Positions 58,301-64,000 of a DNA stretch of 64,000 nt are shown here, in pieces (the first letter of the stretch is position 1; every line of letters begins with the position of its first letter). The translations under genes and the position numbers were made by a program. Location of the stretch: the NCBI GenBank assembly GCA_963827335.1, contig CAWHAP010000018.1, positions 248,001 to 312,000 of the forward strand. The letters are read 5' to 3'. This DNA comes from DASQMT01 sp963827335 (GTDB taxonomy: Bacteria > Actinomycetota > Thermoleophilia > Solirubrobacterales > Solirubrobacteraceae). The notes under the pieces are model-generated. The model was not told the DNA's origin, searched no databases, and was given only the letters and a program-made list of their open reading frames with translations.

Positions 58301-59091
58301 TCGGGCTGCCGCGCGTCGAGGCGCCGCCGCTCGCCGCCGCCGACGAGGAGGCGGGGGAGGTCGCGCCGCTGGAGGGGCGGATCCGCGGCTCGCTCGTGCA
58401 CCGGCTGCTGGAGGAGCTCGACTTCGCCCGGCCGGCGCCGCCGCCGGCCGAGGCCGTGCTCGCGCTGGCCGCCGACCACGGCCTGGAGCTGGAGCCCGGA
58501 CAGGTCGAGGACATCCGGAGCCAGGTGGCGGCCTTCGCCGCCTCGCCGCTGTGCGCGCGGCTGGCGGCCGCCCGCGGCGTGCGCCGCGAGGCCGGCTTCG
58601 CCTTCGCGCTCGAGCCCGACGGCGGCGGGCCGCTCGTCAACGGCTTCATCGACGTGCTCGCCCGCGAGCCCGACGGCACGGTGCTGGTCGTGGACTACAA
58701 GACCGACCGGCTCGACGAGGACGACACGCCGGCCGCGCTGATCGAGCGCGCCTACACGATCCAGCGCAAGGTCTACGCGCTCGCGGCGCTGCAGGAGGGC
58801 GCCGAGCGCGTCGAGGTCGCCTACGCGCTCACGGAGCGCCCCGGCGAGCCCGTCACGGCCGCCTTCGGCCAGGCCGACCGGCCGGCGCTCGCCGAGGCCC
58901 TGCACGAGCTCGCGGCGGGGGTCCTCGCCGAGCACTGGCCCGTCGCCGAGCGCCCGCACCGCGAGCTGTGCGGCGAGTGCCCCGGGCGCGCGACGCTGTG
59001 CTCGTGGCCCGAGACGATGACGCTGCGCCCGCCCGAGGAGGCCTACGCCGAGTCGGCCGGCACCTTGGCGGGCAGCGGCGGCCCCTCGTAG
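55303..59091 (+). CDS. AddA-like UvrD helicase with C-terminal nuclease
   Basis: The 1262-residue protein has helicase motifs AAGAGSGKTAVMVER (Walker A), FTEKAAAELRERI, GTIHGFCARVLR, IMVDEFQDTNRLQ (Walker B), GDEAQSIYGFRHAD, NFRSRPEIL, TIHRAKGLEFPVVCV and YVAATRAEERL, then a PD-(D/E)XK nuclease (NGFIDVLAREPDGTVLVVDYKT). With AddB it should process double-strand breaks for RecA. Two low-complexity insertions, near residues 595-620 and 855-900, are made of DNA repeats. It overlaps the convergent YihY gene by 49 bp. Confidence 0.92.
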   Translation: MRGTPEQRAAIADRGRSSLLAAGAGSGKTAVMVERFAEAVLHDGVAVGSILTLTFTEKAAAELRERIRRRFTELGADEEARSVDAAWIGTIHGFCARVLRSQPLAAGLDPRFVVLDEAAARRLASAAFETALETWMTAHGAPAVDLAAAYSWDLETMVTNAHAALRSRGATRPRLAIPPAADPPDPAPLAAAAVAAAAALRGASGARVLAAREALEACERLTGAAAPPLPGALDAAKVPVGAKALEHADCAAYRTAWTAYRAACADHHARPVLVLLDALLTAFGAAYAAAKDARAGVDFEDLELRVRDLLAGDAGLRERWSERFALIMVDEFQDTNRLQLDVLEGLERDTHSPSATGTGNLFAVGDEAQSIYGFRHADVSIFRARRAALGAGGVRGLTVNFRSRPEILDVVNATFAPVLGDGFTPLVSGRAPEELRLFAPDPPEEPRVELLAVETSGWEEREPELGLAALATQPWRRAEARAVAARLRAEVDAGRPQRDVVVLVRATSSLRLYEQALEEQGLSTYVVGGRGYWGQEQVRDGIAYLSLLANPHDESALYAALASPFCGVGTDALMLLAEAGRAEGDGAWTALRRAVAAPDDAGGVPGYAVAAPDDAGGEPTDAAGAPGDGAGWLARLAEEDAGRLRAFARFAAGERLRAERLPVELLLERAIAATGYDLAILARSGGDRRLANLRKLMRLAREYERAEGRDLRGFLAYAVQQDLTEAREGEAALESEGLDAVRLMTIHRAKGLEFPVVCVADLGRTGAAGRGRLLIGPDGGAGLRLATLAGGDPVPALGWEAIAEGLAVSESAEERRLLYVAATRAEERLILSGGIDTARWPAPRPGGPPLDWLAPALLGDSAAVLGEPATVLGEPAAVLGEPATVLGDPATVLGDAAAAGGPAAWVDAADGPGAAGSGGRVVRCGEGAVVARLVTAASLPPGAAAPAPRERTSAPGTALPAEPKVIPAGGRPQPAQRRLSYSSLQDYARCGYRFYLGRVLGLPRVEAPPLAAADEEAGEVAPLEGRIRGSLVHRLLEELDFARPAPPPAEAVLALAADHGLELEPGQVEDIRSQVAAFAASPLCARLAAARGVRREAGFAFALEPDGGGPLVNGFIDVLAREPDGTVLVVDYKTDRLDEDDTPAALIERAYTIQRKVYALAALQEGAERVEVAYALTERPGEPVTAAFGQADRPALAEALHELAAGVLAEHWPVAERPHRELCGECPGRATLCSWPETMTLRPPEEAYAESAGTLAGSGGPS
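57870..57995 (+). repeat. 21-bp tandem repeat inside the AddA-like gene
   Basis: Six 21-bp units (period seen at GGTCCTCGGC starting 57891, 57912, 57933, 57954, 57975) encode heptads of the type VLGEPAA/T. They keep the reading frame and lie between the helicase and nuclease domains, so they may act as a variable-length linker. Confidence 0.9.
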
Positions 59092-60005
59092 CCGGCCGGC
59101 AGCTCGGGGGAGCGGCGGACGTCGATCGCGGCGTTGAGCTCGGCGCCGAACAGCAGCACCACGTTCGTGAGCCACAGCCACACGAGCAGGATCACCGCCG
59201 CGGCGAACGCGCCGTAGGTGGCCGAGTACGACGAGAAGTTCGAGACGTAGAAGAAGAACAGCGCCGAGGCCAGGATCCACGTGAGCACGCCGAACACGGC
59301 CCCGGGCGTGATCCACTGGAAGCGGCGCACCTCGACGTTGGGGGCGGCGTAGTAGACGACCGCGTAGACGAGCATCGCCGAGAGCAGCGCCGCCGGCCAG
59401 CGCGCGACCCGCCACACGCCCGCCGCGGTCTCGCCGAGCCCGAGCCGGCCGAGCACGTCGGACGCGAGCCCGCCACCGAGGAAGATCAGCACGAACGTGA
59501 CCATCACGAGCGCGAGGACGATGAGCGTCCACACCAGGTCGTTCGCCTTCCTGCGCGCGAACCCGCGCCCCTCGTCGACGCGCCACACGCGGTTCAGCGC
59601 CCGCCCGGCCGCGCCGAACGCGCCGGAGGCGCTGTTGAGCGAGAGCGCGAGCCCGAGCACGAGCGCGGTGATCGCGGTGCCCTTCTGCGACTGCGCGGAG
59701 TCGAGCGCCGAGGTGACGGAGTCGATCGTGTCCTCGGGCGCGCCCGCGTCGCGCAGGTAGTCGGCGGCGTCGGTGATCAGCCCCTGCTGGCCGAACACGC
59801 CGAGCACCGCCACGGCGAACAGGAGCGCCGGGAACAGCGACATCAGCGAGTAGTAGGTGAGCGCCGCCGCGCGGTCGCTCATCTCGTCGGCCTGGAAGCG
59901 CTTGAACGCGGCCTTGAAGTCCGCCAGCACCACGGCCTTGCCCGGGCGGCCGTCCTCGACGATCTCCCGGAGCGCTCCGTTGCCGCTGTCGGCGCCCGCG
60001 GTCAC
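59043..60005 (-). CDS. YihY/virulence factor BrkB family membrane protein
   Basis: The 320-residue protein has about six membrane segments and the family features AALTYYSLMSLFPALLF at the N-terminus, LNSASGAFGAAGRALNRVW, APNVEVRRFQWITPGAVFGV and WLWLTNVVLLFGAELNA. It was once thought to be a ribonuclease (RNase BN) but is now treated as a membrane protein of unknown transport role. GTG at 60005 is the start. The last 49 bp lie opposite the AddA-like coding sequence. Confidence 0.9.
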   Translation of the reverse strand: MTAGADSGNGALREIVEDGRPGKAVVLADFKAAFKRFQADEMSDRAAALTYYSLMSLFPALLFAVAVLGVFGQQGLITDAADYLRDAGAPEDTIDSVTSALDSAQSQKGTAITALVLGLALSLNSASGAFGAAGRALNRVWRVDEGRGFARRKANDLVWTLIVLALVMVTFVLIFLGGGLASDVLGRLGLGETAAGVWRVARWPAALLSAMLVYAVVYYAAPNVEVRRFQWITPGAVFGVLTWILASALFFFYVSNFSSYSATYGAFAAAVILLVWLWLTNVVLLFGAELNAAIDVRRSPELPAGYEGPPLPAKVPADSA

Positions 60006-60034
60006 AGCCCGAGTGTTCCCGCCGCGGCCGCGCG

Positions 60035-60652
60035 TCAGTCGCGCTTCGGCAGCAGCGCGTGGCCGCTGGTCACCGCGCTCGCGACGTCCACCACCCGCCG
60101 GCTCTGCCCCCGCGCGTGGTCGCGCAGCAGCTCGAACGCCTCGCGCTCCTCGAGCCCGTGGCGCTCCATCAGGATCCCCTTCGCGCGCTCGATCACGGAG
60201 CGCCGCTCGAGCGCCGACTCGAGCTGGTCGACCTTCGTCTGCAGCCGCGCGGTCTCCTCGTAGCGGCGCAGCGCCACCTCGATCGCCCCCTGGACGATCT
60301 CGGGCGTCTGCGACTCGATCCAGGCCGACACGCCCCGCTCCGCGGCGCGGGCCACGAACTCGGGATCGCCGTTGTTGCGCGTCTGGGCGATCACGGGGCC
60401 GGAGGCGTACTCGACGGTCTCCTGGATGAGGGCGAGCGCGTGATCGTCGTCCTGATGCACGACGACGATGGCCAGGTCGGGGTCCTCGGTCGAGATCAGC
60501 TCGATCGCCTCGGCCACCGAGACCGCGTAGGGAGCGACCTCGTGCCCGAGATCCTCGAGCACCCCGCCGAGCTGCCGGAGCGCGTCGCGGTCCTCGTCGG
60601 CGATCAGGACCCGCAGGTGCCGCTGCCCCGGGGAGCGGTGCGTCGAGGTCAT
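60035..60652 (-). CDS. response regulator with ANTAR RNA-binding domain
   Basis: The 205-residue protein has a receiver-like domain (LRVLIADEDRDALRQLGGVL and LAIVVVHQDDDHAL; the phospho-acceptor Asp is not in its usual DxxMP context) and a C-terminal ANTAR helix bundle (ERAKGILMERHGLEEREAFELLRDHAR). ANTAR domains bind twin hairpins in mRNA to prevent termination. ATG at 60652 is chosen because TATCGT ends 9 nt before it. Confidence 0.88.
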   Translation of the reverse strand: MTSTHRSPGQRHLRVLIADEDRDALRQLGGVLEDLGHEVAPYAVSVAEAIELISTEDPDLAIVVVHQDDDHALALIQETVEYASGPVIAQTRNNGDPEFVARAAERGVSAWIESQTPEIVQGAIEVALRRYEETARLQTKVDQLESALERRSVIERAKGILMERHGLEEREAFELLRDHARGQSRRVVDVASAVTSGHALLPKRD

Positions 60653-60754
60653 CGAGACCGCACGATAGAATGTGAAGCGCTCCGGCCCAGCCACCCGCCG
60701 GATCTCGTACCGCGCCCCTGCGCCCCGGCGCGCTTCTTCCTGGAGATCAGCGTC

Positions 60755-61582
60755 ATGATGGGCGTGGAGAGCATCGACGATCGACCCGAACCGGTCCCTG
60801 CGGGGACTGCATCACCCTATCCGACGGGCGACCGCGCGATGCGAGCCCAGGAGGATCGCCGGCTGCTCGTGCGCTACCACCGCGAGGGCGATCCCGCGGC
60901 CCGCGAGCAGCTCGTGGAGCGGTTCCTGCCGCTCGCGCGCCAGCTCGCGCGGCGCTACCAGCGCGGCGGCGAGCAGCTCGACGATCTCGTGCAGGTCGCG
61001 TCGCTCGGTCTGCTCAAGGCGATCGACCGCTTCGATCCGGCGCGCGAGACGGCGTTCTCCTCGTTCGCCGTCCCGACGATCCTCGGCGAGCTCAAGCGCC
61101 ACTTCCGCGACAAGGGCTGGTCCGTCCGCGTGCCGCGCGACCTGCAGGAGCTGTCGGTCAAGGTCGACCGGGTGTCCGACGACATGTCGCGCACCCTCGG
61201 CCGCACCCCCACGCCGGCCGAGGTGGCCGAGGAGACGGGCACGTCGCTCGAGCAGGTGCTCGAGGCGCGCGAGGCGTCCGGGGCCTACCGCGCCGTGTCG
61301 CTGGACCGCCCGCGGACGGAGGACGAGGACGACGGCGACTCCTACGCGGACGCGGTCGGGGACGAGGACCCGGGCTACGGGATCGCGGAGGCGTCGGCGA
61401 CGGTCCAGCGGCTCATGCGCGTGCTGTCCGAGCGCGAGCGCGAGGTGCTGCGGCTGCGCTTCGAGGAGGACCTGACCCAGTCCGAGATCGGGAGCCGCGT
61501 CGGCGTCTCGCAGATGCACGTCTCGCGCCTGATCCGCCAGTCGATCGCCCGGCTGCGGGACGAGGCCGGCCGGCCCGATTGA
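60755..61582 (+). CDS. RNA polymerase sigma factor of the SigB/SigF/SigG type
   Basis: The 275-residue protein has sigma regions 2 (EQLDDLVQVASLGLLKAIDRFDP, FSSFAVPTILGELKRHFRD), 3 (LQELSVKVDRVSDDMSRTLGRTPTPAEVAEETG) and 4 (LSEREREVLRLRFEEDLTQSEIGSRVGVSQMHVSRLIR). Such factors drive general stress or development regulons and are held by HATPase anti-sigma factors freed by STAS partners; genes for both types lie 1.3-2.5 kb away. ATG at 60755 has GGAG 9 nt upstream; ATG 60758 is equally possible. Confidence 0.93.
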   Translation: MMGVESIDDRPEPVPAGTASPYPTGDRAMRAQEDRRLLVRYHREGDPAAREQLVERFLPLARQLARRYQRGGEQLDDLVQVASLGLLKAIDRFDPARETAFSSFAVPTILGELKRHFRDKGWSVRVPRDLQELSVKVDRVSDDMSRTLGRTPTPAEVAEETGTSLEQVLEAREASGAYRAVSLDRPRTEDEDDGDSYADAVGDEDPGYGIAEASATVQRLMRVLSEREREVLRLRFEEDLTQSEIGSRVGVSQMHVSRLIRQSIARLRDEAGRPD

Positions 61583-61597
61583 GGTACGTTCGGTCCC

Positions 61598-61927
61598 ATG
61601 GATCACTGGGACCTCACCACGCTCGACGTGCAGCCGCACCATCCGCAGGTCCTCCACTCGTCGCGGGGCGAGTCGCGGACGATCGCCATCCGCCTGCCGG
61701 CCGGGGAGCTGCTCCAGGACCATGAGGTCCACGAGCGCGCGCATCTCGTGGTCGTGGCCGGCGAGGTCGACGTCGACGCGGACGGGGGCACCACCCACGG
61801 CGGGCCGGGGTTCCTCGCGATCTTCGATCCAGCCGAGCGCCACGAGGTCCGCGCCACGGCGGACGCCCAGCTGCTCCTCGTGCTCGCCCCCTGGCCCGGG
61901 CAGGGCCACCCGGGCGCGCGGGATTAG
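61598..61927 (+). CDS. cupin-domain protein
   Basis: The 109-residue single-cupin protein has LLQDHEVHERAHLVVVAGEVDVDADG, the first motif with potential metal ligands (His, His), and AERHEVRATADAQLLLVL, the second. No other domain is present. TACGTT ends 7 nt before the ATG. It follows the sigma factor gene by 15 bp and may be part of the stress regulon; ligand unknown. Confidence 0.85.
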   Translation: MDHWDLTTLDVQPHHPQVLHSSRGESRTIAIRLPAGELLQDHEVHERAHLVVVAGEVDVDADGGTTHGGPGFLAIFDPAERHEVRATADAQLLLVLAPWPGQGHPGARD

Positions 61928-61999
61928 CGAAGCGGTCACACACGGCACGGAAGCCGTGTTCCGGGTCAGACGCCGTCCGGATGACCGGCGGAGCTACTC

Positions 62000-62881
62000 C
62001 TACTCCTGGCGCCGGTGCCGGCGCGACCCGCGCCGGCGCCGCTCGACGCCCTGCAGGCGGTCGAGGACCTCGTCGCTCCACTCGTGCGTGCGGAGCAGCT
62101 CGTAGCGCGCGGCGACGACCCGCATGTACGCGTCGCCGTCGGCCTCGCCGTCGCGGACGAAGTCGCCGGCGCGCAGCGTCGCCACGACCGGGTTGAAGTC
62201 CTCCTCGTACCAGAGCCGCGCGATCTCCTCCCGGTCCATGTACTCGCGCCGCTCCTGCATGGCGCGGAAGCCCCACGCCTCGACGGCCTCGGCGATGCGC
62301 CCGTAGTCCCACGGGTCCGACGGTGCGACGCGCGCGTGCGCGTCCTGGTCGAGCGGCACGCGCTCGTGGAACATGCGCTCGTGGTCCTTGAGCGGCAGGT
62401 CCGCCAGCCGCAGCGCGTCGCCGGCTCCGATCCGCGTGCGCACGTCCGTCACGTAGGCGTCGATGTCGTCGCGGCCGAGCGACTTCGCGACCGACACGCG
62501 ATGGTGCCCGTCGCGCACGAAGTGCAGGTCGCCGATCCGGTACACGGAGATCGGCGGGAACGACTCGCCGCGCCGCTGGGCGGCCGCGATGCGCTGCCAC
62601 CGGCCGCGCACCCGCGGCGTCGTCGGCCGGAAGCCGCGGTCGAAGTCGCGCGTGCGGTCGACGGTGCCGACGACCGAGTGCAGCGGGATCGTCTGGAGCC
62701 CGAGCTCGGTCTCGCCGACCATGCCGAGCGCCTCGACCACCTCGTCGAACGGCAGGATCAGCGCGACGTCGTCGGGCTCCCGCCGCAGGCGGCGGCCGAG
62801 GTCGGCGAGCAGCTGCGCGCGCCGCGCGCGCGTGAAGTCGTCCTGCGCGTCCGCGCTGGGGAAGCCGGTGCCGCCGTCCAC
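62000..62881 (-). CDS. ParB-like domain protein
   Basis: The 293-residue protein contains a ParB-like nuclease-type fold centred on LHFVRDGHHRVSVAKSLGRDDIDAYVTDV, preceded by LGLQTIPLHSVVGTVDRTRDF, which matches the beginning of such domains. There is no ParB helix-turn-helix, so a partition function is unlikely. The C-terminal half is rich in charged helices and ends in a basic tail. GTG at 62881 follows the STAS stop by 10 bp on the minus strand, suggesting a shared transcript. Confidence 0.75.
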   Translation of the reverse strand: MDGGTGFPSADAQDDFTRARRAQLLADLGRRLRREPDDVALILPFDEVVEALGMVGETELGLQTIPLHSVVGTVDRTRDFDRGFRPTTPRVRGRWQRIAAAQRRGESFPPISVYRIGDLHFVRDGHHRVSVAKSLGRDDIDAYVTDVRTRIGAGDALRLADLPLKDHERMFHERVPLDQDAHARVAPSDPWDYGRIAEAVEAWGFRAMQERREYMDREEIARLWYEEDFNPVVATLRAGDFVRDGEADGDAYMRVVAARYELLRTHEWSDEVLDRLQGVERRRRGSRRHRRQE

Positions 62882-62891
62882 CGGCGGAAGG

Positions 62892-63251
62892 CTACGCCGC
62901 TTCGGCGTTCTCGCCGAGCGCGGCTTCCGGCGTGCTGACCAGCACGAAGACGCTGTCGAGGCCGGTGATGCGGAAGGTCTTGACGATCGCGTCGGTGTCG
63001 CAGGCGACCACGAGCCGCCCGCCGCGCGCCTTCAGCCGGCGATGCGCGCCGATCAGGACGCCGAGGCTCGAGGAGTCGATGAACGTCGTCTGCGTGAGGT
63101 CGACGATCACGCGCTCGACGCCGGCGAGGATGGGCGCCATCAGGCGCTGCTTGAACTCCGGGGCGGTGAACAGGTCGATCTCCCCGGTCACGGCCACCAC
63201 GTGGGTGTCGTCGTCGGGCCGCCGGTCGTCTATCGCGAACTCGATCGCCAT
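62892..63251 (-). CDS. STAS-domain anti-anti-sigma factor
   Basis: The 119-residue protein has the STAS pattern VVAVTGEIDLFTAPEFKQRL and DLTQTTFIDSSSLGVLIGAH, the last with the serine that anti-sigma kinases phosphorylate in SpoIIAA/RsbV-like proteins. Unphosphorylated, it should bind the HATPase anti-sigma factor and free the sigma factor. GGAGG lies 2-3 nt before the ATG. It is followed by the ParB-like gene. Confidence 0.92.
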   Translation of the reverse strand: MAIEFAIDDRRPDDDTHVVAVTGEIDLFTAPEFKQRLMAPILAGVERVIVDLTQTTFIDSSSLGVLIGAHRRLKARGGRLVVACDTDAIVKTFRITGLDSVFVLVSTPEAALGENAEAA

Positions 63252-63300
63252 CGCCTCCAGCCTCTTCCCGGCCTGTGCAGTTCCTAATCCCGCCGGGCGG

Positions 63301-63693
63301 CTAATCCCGGCCGCCGTACGCGAGCCGGACGCGCAGGTAGTCGTAGCCGTCCTCGGTCTCGACGTCGAGCGCGTCCGCCAGCCGCTCGATCACGTTGCCC
63401 ACGCCGGGCACGGCGGCGTCGACCACGAGCGCCTTGCCGCCGCCCGCCCGCAGCGGGCCGACGCGGAGGTCGAGCGAGCGGGTGCTGGACGCCAGCTGCA
63501 CGTCGACCGTCTCGCCGGCCACGTGCGCCGGCGCGCGGGCGGCGACGAGGTCGGCGACGAGCACGGCGTCGTCGAGGCGGTCGAGCGGGAGGTCGGCGCG
63601 GGCGGCGAACATCCCGACGACCCGCCGCAGCACCGGGCCGACGAGCGGACCGGACGCGATCGACACGCGCGTCGGCGCCTCGCCGTCCGTCAC
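63301..63693 (-). CDS. degenerate HATPase-like protein, coupled to the anti-sigma gene
   Basis: The 130-residue protein (GPLVGPVLRRVVGMFAARADLPLDRLDDAVLVADLVA near the start) follows the helix and strand order of RsbW-like HATPase domains, but the N-box (ExxxN) and glycine-rich G1/G2 boxes are replaced (LRAGGGKALVVDAAVPGVGNVIERLA). It probably lacks kinase activity and may be a scaffold or antagonist. GTG at 63693 overlaps the upstream anti-sigma stop (GTGA). Confidence 0.55.
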   Translation of the reverse strand: MTDGEAPTRVSIASGPLVGPVLRRVVGMFAARADLPLDRLDDAVLVADLVAARAPAHVAGETVDVQLASSTRSLDLRVGPLRAGGGKALVVDAAVPGVGNVIERLADALDVETEDGYDYLRVRLAYGGRD

Positions 63694-64000
63694 GCGAGCC
63701 CCAGGGCGGGGGCGGGGTGGCTGCGCCGGAAGCGCATGCACAGCCGGCGGCCGGCGCGCGGCGTGTGCTCGACCTTGAAGTCGTCCGCCAGGGCCGCGAT
63801 CAGCGGCAGGCCGAGACCGGGGCCGGCGGTGTCGCTGCTCGGCCCGGCGCCCTCGCCCGTGTCGGCCACGATCACCTCGAGCGCGTCGCCCTGCGGGCGC
63901 ACGATGACGTCGATGCTGCCGTTCTCGTCCGCGTAGGCGTGCCGGACGACGTTCGTGCAGGCCTCGGTGACGGCGAGCCGCAGGTCGTCGGTCACGGAGC
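63690..64000 (-). CDS. anti-sigma factor of the HATPase (RsbW/SpoIIAB) family, 5' end beyond the window
   Basis: The visible 103 residues contain the N-box RLAVTEACTNVVRHAY, VIVADTGEG (G1 box) and GPGLGLPLIAALAD (G2 box) of serine-kinase anti-sigma factors. The start is outside the window; an in-frame ATG near 63995 would delete needed sequence. It should bind the SigB/F-type sigma factor and phosphorylate the STAS protein encoded downstream in the same operon. Confidence 0.88.
   Translation of the reverse strand, partial: SVTDDLRLAVTEACTNVVRHAYADENGSIDVIVRPQGDALEVIVADTGEGAGPSSDTAGPGLGLPLIAALADDFKVEHTPRAGRRLCMRFRRSHPAPALGLA

Noticed and set aside
55255..59586. Open frame of 1443 codons on the minus strand
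   Set aside because: Antisense shadow of the AddA-like gene, which has all helicase and nuclease motifs on the plus strand.

Overview
The window is very GC-rich (G/C at most third codon positions), with short gaps, many stop/start overlaps (ATGA, GTGA) and frequent GTG starts. The gene set points to an actinobacterium: PspA with PspAA/PspAB/HtpX, RskA-type anti-sigma, a SigB/SigF-type sigma factor with STAS and HATPase regulators, an ANTAR regulator, a MarP-like protease and exonuclease VII. I infer class Thermoleophilia (Solirubrobacterales) with moderate confidence. I saw no rRNA, IS transposase, integrase, phage gene or CRISPR array.

Layout. 1-9 kb: an edge-truncated AAA regulator, LOG protein, secreted protein, DUF2339 membrane protein divergent from a TetR gene with three operator-like palindromes between them, FKBP lipoprotein, GGDEF-EAL protein and a DUF4031/P-loop fusion. 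9.4-9.9 kb: a PD-(D/E)XK homing-endonuclease-like gene running antisense into tRNA-Thr(UGU). 10-21 kb: putative zinc peptidase, nucleotide-sugar epimerase, PlsC fused to a GpsA-like Rossmann domain, two consecutive ECF sigma modules, rhomboid protease, pyrophosphatase, amidohydrolase/TetR pair, BtuF-like protein, pterin dehydratase and a CBS-domain membrane protein. 20.9-27.8 kb: a structured-RNA candidate, 3-hydroxyacyl-CoA dehydrogenase and thiolase around a shared operator, RtcB, Bax-inhibitor-1 protein, FHA protein and exonuclease VII. 28.1-28.7 kb: repeat locus 1. 29-36.5 kb: a cell-envelope island in which two c-di-AMP (ydaO-type) riboswitches precede an NlpC/P60-type protein and an M23 peptidase, with the PspA/PspAA and PspAB/HtpX stress genes between them. 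36.6-42.3 kb: lgt, a hydrolase and lysA-hom-thrC-thrB. 42.4-43.1 kb: repeat locus 2. 43-64 kb: L,D-transpeptidase, orphan ParA and FHA protein, class B PBP, MarP-like protease, topoisomerase III, an AddB/AddA-like helicase-nuclease pair, YihY protein, ANTAR regulator, SigB/F sigma factor and its STAS/HATPase regulators, cut by the right edge.

Three points stand out. (1) Two intergenic loci 14 kb apart carry the same 76-78 bp repeat unit in inverted arrays around locus-specific cores rich in palindromes; I know of no family that fits. (2) At least 22 genes have a TANNNT hexamer ending 6-10 nt before the start codon, which predicts widespread leaderless transcription and helps choose starts. 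(3) thrC, and probably the epimerase gene, appear to start at CTG.
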